A DNA stretch of 64,000 nt from Variovorax sp. PAMC28562 (GCF_014303735.1 NZ_CP060296.1:1313501-1377500); one strand, 5' to 3'. Positions 21,171 to 29,743 are shown, counted from the first letter of the stretch. Made by a program: numbers and translations. The notes: generated by a model from the sequence alone, not told the origin.

Positions 21171-22126
21171 CCGAACTCTCCTCACCTTCCCTGCGCATCG
21201 CCGCCGTCATTCCGTGCTTCAACGAAGCGCTCGCCATCGCCCAAGTCATCGCCGAGTTCCGCGACGTCTTGCCCGAAGCGCAGATCCATGTCTTCGACAA
21301 CCGCTCCACCGACGACACCGCCGCAGTGGCACGCGCCAGCGGGGCGCGCGTCACGCATGTGGCGCTGGCCGGCAAGGGCAACGTCACGCGGCGCATGTTC
21401 GCGGATGTCGAGGCCGATGTGTATGTGATGGTCGATGGGGATGCGACCTACGACCTCGACGGCGTGCGCCCGATGATCGACGCGCTGCTCGCCGGCAACC
21501 TGGACATGGTGGTGGGCTACCGTGTCGACGACGGTGCCGATGCCGACACCTACAGGGCCGGGCACCGTCTCGGCAATCGCATGCTGACTGGCGCTGTCGC
21601 CGGACTCTTCGGCGGCCACCTCACCGACATGCTGTCGGGCTACCGGGTGTTCTCGCGCCGCTATGCCAAGTCGTTCCCGGCCGTGTCGGCGGGTTTCGAG
21701 ATCGAGACCGAACTCACGGTGCACGCGCTCGAACTGCGCATGCCCTTCGCCGAACTGCCGGTGCGCTATCGCTCGCGGCCCGAGGGCTCGCACAGCAAGC
21801 TGTCGACCTACCGTGACGGCTGGCGCATCCTGAAGACGATCTGCAAGCTGTTCGTGAGCGAACGGCCGCTGCAGTTCTTTGCCAGCATCGCCGGCGTGCT
21901 GGCGCTCGTGTCGCTGCTCGCCGCCCTGCCGCTGGCGCTCACTTACGTCCACACTGGTCTGGTGCCGCGCTTGCCGACAGCCGTGCTGCTCACCGGCAGC
22001 ATGCTGACCGCCATGCTCGCCTTCGTTTGCGGCGTGGTGCTGCACACGGTGACCATCGGCCGGCGGGAAGCCAAGCGGCTGCGCTACCTCGCGATCCCGG
22101 GCGTGCGACACGCTGTCGGGCCTTGA
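21167..22126 (+). CDS. GT2 glycosyltransferase, polyprenyl-phosphate sugar synthase-like
   Basis: This 319-residue enzyme has an N-terminal GT-A domain: AAVIPCFNEA near residues 11-20, HVFDNRSTDDT, and VDGDATYD carrying the DxD metal motif. The block GHLTDMLSGYRVFSRR is typical of dolichyl/undecaprenyl-phosphate sugar synthases. Two hydrophobic segments close the protein (about residues 245-265 and 280-300), as in GtrB. It should charge undecaprenyl phosphate with a nucleotide-activated sugar on the cytoplasmic face. Overlapping ATGA junctions and the following GtrA gene support a joint pathway with the upstream GT-C enzyme. Confidence 0.87.
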   Translation: MTELSSPSLRIAAVIPCFNEALAIAQVIAEFRDVLPEAQIHVFDNRSTDDTAAVARASGARVTHVALAGKGNVTRRMFADVEADVYVMVDGDATYDLDGVRPMIDALLAGNLDMVVGYRVDDGADADTYRAGHRLGNRMLTGAVAGLFGGHLTDMLSGYRVFSRRYAKSFPAVSAGFEIETELTVHALELRMPFAELPVRYRSRPEGSHSKLSTYRDGWRILKTICKLFVSERPLQFFASIAGVLALVSLLAALPLALTYVHTGLVPRLPTAVLLTGSMLTAMLAFVCGVVLHTVTIGRREAKRLRYLAIPGVRHAVGP

Positions 22127-22166
22127 AGCATCCACCGATGTGCAGCGATGCGGCGATCAAAGCGCG

Positions 22167-22565
22167 ATGAAGCTCGGTCGTGAATTCCTGACCTTCGCTG
22201 CGGTGGGCATCGTCGGCCTGGGCGTCGACGTCGGCGTGCTGTACCTCGCCGCGCCGGTGTTCGGCTGGTATGCGGCGCGCGTGTTGTCGTTTCTGGCGGC
22301 GGCCAGCGCGACCTGGGCGCTCAACCGGCGCTACACCTTCGCGGCGCGGTCGTCGAACACGTCGATCTGGCGTGAGTACCTCGGCTACCTGGTGACGATG
22401 CTGGGCGGCGCCGCCATCAACTATGTGGTTTACGTCGCGACCCTGCACTGGATCGACGGTCGCTGGGCGCCCGCGCTCGGCGTCGCGCTCGGCAGCTGCG
22501 CCGGCCTCACGCTGAACTTTCTGTCGGCGCGGCAGCTGGTGTTCAATGCCCGGCGCGGTCCCTGA
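22167..22565 (+). CDS. GtrA family membrane protein (lipid-linked sugar flippase)
   Basis: This 132-residue protein has four transmembrane segments and the GtrA-type start FLTFAAVGIVGLGVDVGVLYL. The sequence ALNRRYTFA after helix 2 and LNFLSARQLVF at the end are characteristic. GtrA proteins are thought to flip undecaprenyl-phosphate sugars to the periplasm, here for the neighbouring GT-C enzyme. The ATG at 22167 gives the normal family N-terminus; a GTG at 22140 would add nine residues. Confidence 0.87.
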   Translation: MKLGREFLTFAAVGIVGLGVDVGVLYLAAPVFGWYAARVLSFLAAASATWALNRRYTFAARSSNTSIWREYLGYLVTMLGGAAINYVVYVATLHWIDGRWAPALGVALGSCAGLTLNFLSARQLVFNARRGP

Positions 22566-22604
22566 CTGGGAACCGCGACGCCACGCGGGGTGGGGCCGGG
22601 CAGG

Positions 22605-23519
22605 CTAGTCGAGCAGCGGCTCGAGCCCTGATGCGCTGTCGATTTCGGTGGGCTTGTAGAGCTTGTGCGCCGCCGCCGGGCCGGGGACATCGGTAACGAC
22701 GACCAAACGCCATTGGTCTGTCGTCTTGGCGCACGCGCGCTCTTGCGCCGAGAGCTGAAAGCTGGCCATCCCCGCCGCCGTGCCTTTCACCGCGAGCTTG
22801 AGCAACGTGGCGCCCTTCTTGTCCTTGACCTCGATGTCGTAGCCGAGGTTCTGGCCGACCACGTTCTCGGGCTTGTAGCCGTAGCCCGCGAAGTGGCGCG
22901 TCAGATACTCCAGCGCGGCCGTCTGCAGCTCTTCACGGGAGGCGACGACCACCACGACTTTCGGCGGCGGCACCGGAACGCCGCCCCGCGCACGTGCGGC
23001 CAGCATGTCTTCGTCGGTAGGCAGCCAGCCGCGCGCGCCACGCACCAGCACTGCGACCTTCAGGTCGGCATCCCACGAAGCGACGTGCCATTCCTGCTCG
23101 TCCGGGACACGTGTCGAGACTTTGGCCGCCTTGTCTGTTTCCAGGTCGGCAATCGCGATGCGGTTCGTCTGCAATACGGCCCGCACGCCTTGGCCCGCGT
23201 CGAGCGACCGCTTGAGCAAAGTCAGACGGTCTTTGGCGCGCTGAATCTGCTGGGCGCTTCGCTCCCCGCCGTCCAGCCGGCGCTGCGCATCCAGCGACTC
23301 GAGATAGAACCAGCGCCCATCGCCGGAGATGCTGACCAGCTCCGCCCAGACGGTGGCGATGACGTTGTCGCCGGTCGCCAGCCAGGCGTGATCGCCCGCT
23401 TTGTCGCGTGCTTCGAACACGCCCATCCGGGCAATGATTTCGACAGGCGTGCGTTTTTCGCCGGTGAGGCGCTTTTCGTTGATGAGGGCCAGGACGGCGG
23501 GTTCGACTTCTTTTTCCAT
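22605..23519 (-). CDS. Unknown protein with C-terminal DUF3883-like domain
   Basis: This 304-residue soluble protein has no signal peptide. The N-terminal two thirds are unrecognised; residues 10-80 read like a small beta-rich domain. The C-terminal part (about residues 205-290) resembles DUF3883, a restriction-endonuclease-like fold: a GYKPENVVGQNLGYDIEVKD stretch followed by KLAVKG and a polar ending WRLVVVTDV. It lies 72 bases downstream of the enamidase gene on the same strand and could be co-transcribed, but nothing else ties it to that pathway. Related domains occur in nucleic-acid-linked proteins; the function here is unknown. Confidence 0.65.
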   Translation of the reverse strand: MEKEVEPAVLALINEKRLTGEKRTPVEIIARMGVFEARDKAGDHAWLATGDNVIATVWAELVSISGDGRWFYLESLDAQRRLDGGERSAQQIQRAKDRLTLLKRSLDAGQGVRAVLQTNRIAIADLETDKAAKVSTRVPDEQEWHVASWDADLKVAVLVRGARGWLPTDEDMLAARARGGVPVPPPKVVVVVASREELQTAALEYLTRHFAGYGYKPENVVGQNLGYDIEVKDKKGATLLKLAVKGTAAGMASFQLSAQERACAKTTDQWRLVVVTDVPGPAAAHKLYKPTEIDSASGLEPLLD

Positions 23520-23591
23520 GCGGGGGGGAATCTGCGGGTTGTGACCGTTTCAAGTATGCCGCGAAGTCTTTGCGCGCTCTAGTGCAAGCGC

Positions 23592-24791
23592 TCAGTGCGC
23601 GCCGGAAAGTACCGTCGGCACCTCGGTCGCAGGCGGTGTATTGCGACTCCGGCCGCAACGCACGATGCCGTCGATCATCACCATGCCGACGCCCGGAATG
23701 TCGCCAATCTGCACGCTCTCCAGCAGTCCGGCAGCGGGCGAATGCTGCGCCCGGTCCATGAACACGAAGTCGGCATCGCGGCCGACTTCGATCAGGCCGC
23801 TGTTCAGATTACGGATGCGCGCCGTGTTGCCGGTCGCAAAGCAGAACACCTGCTCTGCCGGAATGTTGGCGAAGGCTGAAATGAACGACACCATGCGCAG
23901 GATGCCGAGCGGTTGCACACCCGAACCCGCAGGGCCATCGGTGCCGAGGATGACGCGGTGCGGGCACTTCAGTTCCATGGCGGCGCGGGCCGCGGCGATG
24001 GCGGTTTTCTCATTGCCGTTGTGCACGATCTCGATGGCGCGCGAACTCTTCTCGCACAGCTCGCACACATGCGCTTCGGGCAGCGAGGTGTGGCCGCCGT
24101 TGATGTGGCCGATGATGTCGGCGTCGGCTTCGAGCACCACGTCCTTGTCGATGTAGCCCGAACCCGGCACGGATGGGCCACCCGTGTGGATGGTGCTCTG
24201 GATGCCGTACTTGCGCGCCCAGGCCACCATCTCCTTGGCTTCGTAGCCGGCCTTGACCGTGCCCAGTCCCACTTCGCCCAGCAGGCCGACGCCGGCTTCG
24301 GCCAGTTCCTTGAAGTCGCTCTCGACCATGCCTTTTTCGATGACGGGCGCACCGGCCAGCACCTTCACGCCGGCCGGGCGAAAGTTGTCGAACGCGCGTT
24401 GCGCCGTGATGGCGAGCGCCTTCAGTCCGACGATGTCTTTCGGTCGTCCCGGCAGGTGCACTTCACCGGCCGAGATCATGGTCGTCACGCCGCCGTTCAT
24501 GCTCGACTCGATCCAGCCGAGCTGGCTCTGGCGTGGCGTCCAGTCGCCGAACACCGGGTGCACGTGGCTGTCGATGAGACCGGGCGCCACGGTGGTCTGA
24601 TGGCAGTCGATGACGGTCTTGGCACCCTCGACATCCAGGTCCTTGTACTTGCCGACCGCGACGATCAAGCCGTCGTTCACCACGATGGTGTCGGCATCGA
24701 GGATGGGCTTGTCGATGTCGCCCGAAAGCAGCAGGCCTATGTTCTGGATGACGACTTTGCCCGACTTGCCGCCGGTTGCGATTTCTGCCAT
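23592..24791 (-). CDS. ena: Enamidase (tetrahydro-6-oxonicotinate hydrolase)
   Basis: This 399-residue amidohydrolase resembles enamidase of Eubacterium barkeri, a binuclear Fe-Zn enzyme that hydrolyses 1,4,5,6-tetrahydro-6-oxonicotinate to 2-formylglutarate and ammonia. Metal-site motifs are DSHVHP (His76, His78), the Glu in LGEVGLG, the His in STIHTGGPS, HINGGHTSLP and the Asp in LGTDGP. The ATG at 24791 has a GAGGT-type ribosome binding site and overlaps the end of tetR by 55 bases. Transcription is shared with fpr and tetR, and the gene is divergent to the 6-hydroxynicotinate reductase gene, whose product it should use. Exact substrate preference is inferred from context. Confidence 0.85.
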   Translation of the reverse strand: MAEIATGGKSGKVVIQNIGLLLSGDIDKPILDADTIVVNDGLIVAVGKYKDLDVEGAKTVIDCHQTTVAPGLIDSHVHPVFGDWTPRQSQLGWIESSMNGGVTTMISAGEVHLPGRPKDIVGLKALAITAQRAFDNFRPAGVKVLAGAPVIEKGMVESDFKELAEAGVGLLGEVGLGTVKAGYEAKEMVAWARKYGIQSTIHTGGPSVPGSGYIDKDVVLEADADIIGHINGGHTSLPEAHVCELCEKSSRAIEIVHNGNEKTAIAAARAAMELKCPHRVILGTDGPAGSGVQPLGILRMVSFISAFANIPAEQVFCFATGNTARIRNLNSGLIEVGRDADFVFMDRAQHSPAAGLLESVQIGDIPGVGMVMIDGIVRCGRSRNTPPATEVPTVLSGAH

Positions 24792-25492
24792 TTCTTGACC
24801 TCGTGGGGGACTGTTGTTGGTTCATCGGGGACGCCGGCATCGACCGTGCGCAACACGGTCTCGATGACGAAGTCTTCCCAGTGCGACACCGCTTCGGGCG
24901 TTTCGAGCGGCTCGCCCAGAAACGCCGTGAGCGTGTGTCGGTTCGACGTATAGAAGTAGCCGGTCGACGCGATCAGCAGGTAGAGATCGCGCGCGGCGAC
25001 GTCGGCGCGAAAGAGCCCTTGCTGCACGCCGCTCGTGAGCAGTTGCTGGATGATGGCGATGGCCTGCGAGGAGTACTCGCGCGCCCGCAGCGACTTGGCG
25101 ATGTGCCGACCCTTGTGCAGGTTCTCGGTGTTGAGCAGCGTGACGAACTCGGGGTTCTTGCGGTAGTAGCCGAGCACGAAGCGAATCACCGCGGTGAGCG
25201 CCTCGACAGGCCGCGTGGCATCGAGTTCGATCGAGGCCTCGGCCTCGTCCATGCGCCGGTAGATGCCTTCGAGCACCGCGATGAAGAGGCCCTCTTTGCT
25301 GCCGAAGTAGTAATAGATCATCCGGTCGAACGACTTGGCGGCTTTCGAGATTTTCTCGACGCTTCCGCCGTCGTAACCGTACTTGGCGAAGACCTTGGTC
25401 GCCGCCTTCAAGATCGAATCGCGCGTGGCCTGCGCCGCAGCCTCGCGCACGCCGGTACGACGTGTGGGCTTGGCGGCAGCCTTGCGCTCCAT
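24737..25492 (-). CDS. TetR-family transcriptional regulator of the nicotinate cluster
   Basis: This 251-residue regulator has a basic N-terminus, then a TetR helix-turn-helix (RDSILKAATKVFAKYGYDGGSVEKISKAA, with YYYFGSKEGLF, about residues 24-70) and a helical ligand domain. It lies between fpr and ena. The fpr stop and tetR start share a base (TAATG), and the tetR end runs 55 bases into ena, so the three are one unit. It probably represses both divergent operons by binding the palindromes at 26390-26444. The effector is likely a pyridine intermediate such as 6-hydroxynicotinate, which is inference. Confidence 0.88.
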   Translation of the reverse strand: MERKAAAKPTRRTGVREAAAQATRDSILKAATKVFAKYGYDGGSVEKISKAAKSFDRMIYYYFGSKEGLFIAVLEGIYRRMDEAEASIELDATRPVEALTAVIRFVLGYYRKNPEFVTLLNTENLHKGRHIAKSLRAREYSSQAIAIIQQLLTSGVQQGLFRADVAARDLYLLIASTGYFYTSNRHTLTAFLGEPLETPEAVSHWEDFVIETVLRTVDAGVPDEPTTVPHEVKKWQKSQPAASRAKSSSRT

Positions 25493-26265
25493 TATTTTTC
25501 AGCGAAGGCGCGTTCGATCACGAAGTCGCCGGGCGTCGACGTGTTGCCTTCCTTGAAGCCTCGCGCTTCGAGCATGTGCTTCAGGTCGACCAGCAGTCCG
25601 GGGCTGCCGCACAGCATGACGCGGTCTTCTGCGGCATTGATCGGCGGCAGGCCAAGGTCGTCGGTCAGCTTGTTGCTCTCGATGAGCTCGGTGATGCGGC
25701 CCATGTTGCGGAACTCTTCACGCGTCACGGTCGGGTAATAGAGCAACTGCTTTTCGATCATCTCGCCCAGGATCTCGTGCTTGGGCAGGTGGTCGGTCAC
25801 CAGGTCGTGATACGCCAGCTCGTCGATCTGGCGCACGCCGTGCACCAGGATGACCTTCTCGAACTTCTCGTACGTTTCCGGGTCGCGGATGATGCTCATG
25901 AACGGTGCGAGGCCGGTGCCGGTGCCGAACAGATAGAGCCGCTTGCCGGGCAGCGTGTAGTCGATGAGCAGCGTGCCCGTGGGCTTGCGACCCACGATGA
26001 TGGTGTCGCCCGGCTGGATGTGCTGCAGCTTCGAGGTCAGCGGGCCTTCTTCGACCTTGATGCTCAGGAACTCCAGGTGCTCTTCGTAGTTGGGGCTCAC
26101 GATGCTGTAGGCGCGCAACAACGGCTTGTTGTTCACCTTGAGGCCGATCATGGTGAAGTGGCCGTTGGAGAAGCGCAGGGAAGGATCTCGCGTGGTGGTG
26201 AAGGTGAACAGCCGATCGGTCCAGTGGTGGACGGTCAAAACGCGTTCTTCGCTGAATGCACTCAT
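25492..26265 (-). CDS. fpr: Ferredoxin--NADP+ reductase
   Basis: This 257-residue flavoprotein of the bacterial Fpr class has the FAD-binding LRAYSIVSP motif (about residues 48-56), an NADP-binding GTGTGLAPFMSIIRD segment, VMLCGSPG, and the C-terminal ERAFAEK typical of the subclass. The ATG at 26265 gives the standard N-terminus. Fpr moves electrons between NADPH and ferredoxin. Placed first in an operon divergent from 6-hydroxynicotinate reductase, an iron-sulfur flavoenzyme that uses reduced ferredoxin in E. barkeri, it probably supplies that reductase; a ferredoxin gene is not in the cluster. It could also be the cell's general Fpr. Confidence 0.92.
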   Translation of the reverse strand: MSAFSEERVLTVHHWTDRLFTFTTTRDPSLRFSNGHFTMIGLKVNNKPLLRAYSIVSPNYEEHLEFLSIKVEEGPLTSKLQHIQPGDTIIVGRKPTGTLLIDYTLPGKRLYLFGTGTGLAPFMSIIRDPETYEKFEKVILVHGVRQIDELAYHDLVTDHLPKHEILGEMIEKQLLYYPTVTREEFRNMGRITELIESNKLTDDLGLPPINAAEDRVMLCGSPGLLVDLKHMLEARGFKEGNTSTPGDFVIERAFAEK

Positions 26266-26389
26266 ACGGGATTCGATGTTGGTTGTGAACAGAAGTCGAT
26301 CATCCGATTGTCCTAGGTTGCCAAAAGCCTTGCGAGCCCGCTTTGGAAACGCCGCTCGAAAACACCATTGCAAGCCTCGGGCCCGTTTG

Positions 26390-26444
26390 CTACATTGACC
26401 GTGAATGTAGTGAACACCACATGAAAGTGTAGGGAATGCTACAC
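26390..26444. promoter_or_regulatory. Cluster of operator-like palindromes between fpr and hnr
   Basis: Three overlapping or adjacent inverted repeats share the half-site TGTAG/CTACA. CTACAT (26390-26395) pairs with ATGTAG (26405-26410) across nine bases. An imperfect palindrome centred on GTGAACAC spans 26406-26421. GTGTAG (26427-26432) pairs perfectly with CTACAC (26439-26444) across six bases. They fill the control region of two divergent operons and end two bases before the in-frame ATG at 26447. TetR proteins bind such palindromes, so these are the likely operators. Confidence 0.6.
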
Positions 26445-26536
26445 AAATGTCAGACGCCCTACAAGCGCGGCTGTCGGCACGTTTGTTGCACGCAGCGGGA
26501 ACACGCATCCAGAAGAATCCCAACGAGATCGCCACG

Positions 26537-28126
26537 ATGACCGAACACACCAAGACAGACGGATTGCCCGGCATGGACATGCCGGTGCCCGCCAGCCGCG
26601 AGGACCACGCCGTCGCCAAGCCGGCCAAGATCGAGTGCAACGCCTGCCCCGTGCTGTGTCAGATCTCCGATGGCCGCACCGGCGCCTGCGATCGGTACGC
26701 CAACCGCGACGGCGTGCTGGTGCGCGTCGATCCCGTGGTGCTGCTGCGTCGTGAGCTGTCGAGCGCCTCGCCCGCACTCGTACCCTTCGACCGACCGGCC
26801 GCAGAAACCGCCGATGGCATCGACCCCGACTGGAACGGCGACCTGCTGCATTCCGACGAAGTCTTCGTTACCGGCGTTGGCTCGTCGACGACGTACCCCG
26901 ACTACAAACCGGCGCCCTTTATCGTGGCGTCGAAGGCGCGCGGCGTGGACATGATCACCGTCGTGACCGAAGGCATCTTCAGCTACTGCAGCCTGAAGGT
27001 GAAGATCGACACCGATCGTTTTCTGGGCGCCGAACAGGCCAACGTGCGCTACCGAGGCGAAGTCGTGGGGCACGTCACCACGGCGGAATACGGTTCGCAG
27101 ATGCTGTCGCTCGGGGGTGTGCATCACCTCACCGGTGGCAGCAAGAAAGAAGGCCGCATGACGGTCGAGCTGATGCAGTTGCTCGGCAACAAGAAGCCGG
27201 TCGAATGCACCATCGACGGCGGCGCGAGCATGGTGATCCAGGCGGGCAAGGCGCCGATCGTCAACGGCGTCGAAGAGCAGCGCATGCGCGTCGGCTGCGG
27301 CTCGGCGGCCGTCGGCATCTTCGCGCGCCAGTTCGCCAGCGTGGCCGACGAGGTGGTGGTGGTCGACGACCACATCACCGGCGTGCTCACCGAACACCAA
27401 GCCGGCAAGTGCCTCGATATGCCGAAGTCGGGGGTGCAGATGCGCGGCCGCAAATCGACGCCCGGCCGTTACTTTCAGGTGGCCAATCCGGGCAATGGCT
27501 GGGGCGGCACCGACATCGACGATCCGCTGTCGATCATCGAAGGTTGGGAAGCGGGCGTCGCCAAGCCCGGCCTGCGCCTGCTCATGACATCGACCACCGG
27601 CGAGCACGCGCAGTGGTACGTGCTGGACGACGCGCTGCGGCCCGTCGAGCAGCCGATGCCGTCCGAGGTGCGCCGCATCGTCGAGCGCATCGGCGAGAAC
27701 TGCGAACCGTCGCTGTGCACGGTGTTGTTTCTCGGCGGCGCCGGCGGCAGCCTGCGCGCCGGCGTCACGGAAAACCCGGTGCTGCTGACGCGTGCGATCA
27801 AGCAGGCGCTGGTCAACGTGACCTGCGGCGGCGCGCCAGCCTATGTCTGGCCCGGCGGCGGCATCACGGTCATGGCGGATGTCATGCGGATGCCCGACAA
27901 CAGCTTCGGCACCGTGCCGACGCCGGCCATCGTCGCGCCGATCGAGTTCAGCATGCGGCGCGACGACTACGCCGCCCTCGGCGGCCACATGGACAGCATC
28001 TTTTCGCTGGAGCAGGCGCTCGCGCGCGGTGCCTGGCAAGACGATGGCGCCCCGCTCGCGCGCCAGTGGCTGGCGATCGACGAGGCCAATCCGTGGCCAC
28101 TGGGTCAACCGCCGATGCTGGGTTAA
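26537..28126 (+). CDS. hnr: 6-hydroxynicotinate reductase
   Basis: This iron-sulfur protein (529 residues from ATG 26537) resembles Hnr of E. barkeri, which reduces 6-hydroxynicotinate to 1,4,5,6-tetrahydro-6-oxonicotinate using ferredoxin and contains covalently bound flavin plus several Fe-S clusters. The N-terminal motif Cys34-x2-Cys37-x3-Cys41-x9-Cys51 is a clear cluster site. The remainder is conserved, with VTGVGSSTTYPDYKP and TCGGAPAYVWPGGGI blocks. An in-frame ATG at 26447 would start two bases after an operator with no spaced ribosome binding site, so 26537 is preferred, though not proven. It heads a twelve-gene unit and feeds the enamidase encoded divergently. Confidence 0.87.
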   Translation: MTEHTKTDGLPGMDMPVPASREDHAVAKPAKIECNACPVLCQISDGRTGACDRYANRDGVLVRVDPVVLLRRELSSASPALVPFDRPAAETADGIDPDWNGDLLHSDEVFVTGVGSSTTYPDYKPAPFIVASKARGVDMITVVTEGIFSYCSLKVKIDTDRFLGAEQANVRYRGEVVGHVTTAEYGSQMLSLGGVHHLTGGSKKEGRMTVELMQLLGNKKPVECTIDGGASMVIQAGKAPIVNGVEEQRMRVGCGSAAVGIFARQFASVADEVVVVDDHITGVLTEHQAGKCLDMPKSGVQMRGRKSTPGRYFQVANPGNGWGGTDIDDPLSIIEGWEAGVAKPGLRLLMTSTTGEHAQWYVLDDALRPVEQPMPSEVRRIVERIGENCEPSLCTVLFLGGAGGSLRAGVTENPVLLTRAIKQALVNVTCGGAPAYVWPGGGITVMADVMRMPDNSFGTVPTPAIVAPIEFSMRRDDYAALGGHMDSIFSLEQALARGAWQDDGAPLARQWLAIDEANPWPLGQPPMLG

Positions 28127-28141
28127 GGCACTGCTCCGAAT

Positions 28142-29071
28142 ATGACGGCACGACGCAACCGGCTCGACGCGGACCGCTGGCATTTCAGCCACGGGCCGAT
28201 CGACGTCATCGCCGAGGCACATGGCGATGCCGCGGTCGTTGCCGAGGCACATGAGGCCGCGTGGCAGCGCTTCGCCGGCGTGCTCGACGAACTGGTGGGC
28301 GAGCTGCGCGAACTGCGTCGACCGATTCAAACAGTGCAGGCGACGCATACGCTGCACGGCCCTATCGCACGCCGCATGTGGTCGGCCTGCGCCCCCTTCA
28401 GTGCCGGCTTCATCACGCCGATGGCAGCCGTCGCCGGCTCAATCGCGCAAGAGCTCGTCGCCTGCTATCTGCGCAGCGGTATCGAACGTGCCTGGATCAA
28501 CAACGGCGGTGACATCGCGCTGCACCTCGCGCCGGGCGCGCAGGTGCGCATCGGCCTGCTGGCGGACATCGCGACCTTCGATTGGCGCGACGCCGGCCCG
28601 CTCTTCACCGACGGCCAATTCGACATCACTGCCGACATGCCGGTGCGCGGTGTCGCGACCAGCGGCTGGCGCGGCCGCAGCTTGTCGCTCGGCATCGCGG
28701 ACAGCGTCACCGTGCTGGCGGCCACTGCAGCCGAGGCCGATGCGGCGGCGACGGTGATCGCCAACGCGGTCGATGTCGACGACGCGGGCATTCGACGCAA
28801 ACCGGCCAGCGAATGCAAGGACGACAGCGACCTCGGTGACATCCCTGTGACGGTCGATGTCGCGACGCTCGATCCCCTGCAGGTGCGCCGTGCACTGGAG
28901 GCGGGAGCGGCCTGTGCCAAGGCGCTGCAACAGGCCGGCCGCATCCACGCGGCCGTGCTGGTTTGCCAGAAGCAATGGCGCATGGTCGAGCCCTTATGCT
29001 CGGACGCATTGCAGAACGCGCAGCCCGCCGGGCGCGTCGCGATGTCTGCAGTTGGTTCAGTATTTGCTTAA
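28142..29071 (+). CDS. UPF0280 (ApbE-like) family protein
   Basis: This 309-residue protein of the UPF0280 family, distantly related to ApbE flavin transferases, contains the stretches MAAVAGSIAQEL (about residues 94-105), WINNGGDIAL (about residues 118-127) and GVATSGWRGRSLSLG with GIADSVTVLA, which resemble the ApbE catalytic core. No signal peptide is seen, so it should be cytosolic. It begins 15 bases after hnr. ApbE enzymes attach FMN covalently to target proteins, and E. barkeri Hnr carries covalent flavin, so a role in flavinylating Hnr is plausible. This is inference; UPF0280 has no settled function that I know of. Confidence 0.82.
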   Translation: MTARRNRLDADRWHFSHGPIDVIAEAHGDAAVVAEAHEAAWQRFAGVLDELVGELRELRRPIQTVQATHTLHGPIARRMWSACAPFSAGFITPMAAVAGSIAQELVACYLRSGIERAWINNGGDIALHLAPGAQVRIGLLADIATFDWRDAGPLFTDGQFDITADMPVRGVATSGWRGRSLSLGIADSVTVLAATAAEADAAATVIANAVDVDDAGIRRKPASECKDDSDLGDIPVTVDVATLDPLQVRRALEAGAACAKALQQAGRIHAAVLVCQKQWRMVEPLCSDALQNAQPAGRVAMSAVGSVFA

Positions 29072-29092
29072 CGAAAAGCAAGGCAACTTTCA

Positions 29093-29743
29093 ATGATCGC
29101 AATGATCGATATCCGTCGCGTCTTCACCCATGTCGAGCACATCCACCACGAGTTCGGGCCGCGCGCCGAGACTCCGTTGGTGCGTGGCGCCATCGGCGTG
29201 GTGATGACCAATCCGTTCGCCGGCCGCTACGAGCCCGACATCCTGCCGATGATGGCCTTGCTCGATCCGGTCGGGGTCGACATGGCGCACCGGCTGCATG
29301 CCGCCATGGACGTGCCGCTCGACCGGCTTGCGACTTATGGCAAGGGCGCCATCGTCGGCGCTTCCGGCGAGCTGGAGCACGGTGCGCTGTGGCATGTGCC
29401 CGGCGGCTATGCGATGCGCGAGCTGCTCGGCTGGAAGGGCGACCGCGTCGCCTACATGGCGGGCAAGGCCGCCGCCGGGACCGGCCAGCCGGCCAACGCC
29501 TTGTCGATCGTGCCGTCGACCAAGAAGGTCGGCCCGCCCGGTGCCGCGCTCGACGTGCCGCTGACCAACATCAATGCCAGCTACGTGCGTGGTCAGTTCG
29601 ATGCGATCGAGGTGCGCGTGCCCGGTGCGCCGGCTGCGGACGAAATCGTCTTCATCCTGGCGATGAGCACGGGCTATCGCATCCACGCGCGCGTCGGTGG
29701 GTTGCTGGCCAAAGACATCGCCAAATGGGATGGCCTGCGTTGA
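29093..29743 (+). CDS. DUF1185 ('amino acid synthesis') family protein, copy 1
   Basis: This 216-residue cytosolic protein belongs to DUF1185. Its motifs are MTNPFAGRYEPD (about residues 39-50), ATYGKGAIVGASGELEH (about 82-98), VPSTKKVGPPG, DVPL and YVRGQFDAIEVRV. The neighbouring gene encodes a clear paralogue with the same motif order, so a heteromer is likely. An AAGG-type ribosome binding site supports ATG 29093; a second ATG at 29102 is possible. Despite the family name, no amino-acid biosynthetic activity is established to my knowledge. Co-transcription with hnr suggests a step in, or cofactor support for, ring degradation. Confidence 0.8.
   Translation: MIAMIDIRRVFTHVEHIHHEFGPRAETPLVRGAIGVVMTNPFAGRYEPDILPMMALLDPVGVDMAHRLHAAMDVPLDRLATYGKGAIVGASGELEHGALWHVPGGYAMRELLGWKGDRVAYMAGKAAAGTGQPANALSIVPSTKKVGPPGAALDVPLTNINASYVRGQFDAIEVRVPGAPAADEIVFILAMSTGYRIHARVGGLLAKDIAKWDGLR

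Noticed and set aside
27215..27229. DGGAS segment in Hnr as an ApbE flavinylation motif
   Set aside because: It lacks the Ser/Thr before Gly-Ala found in known acceptor sites, so it is noted only as the closest match.
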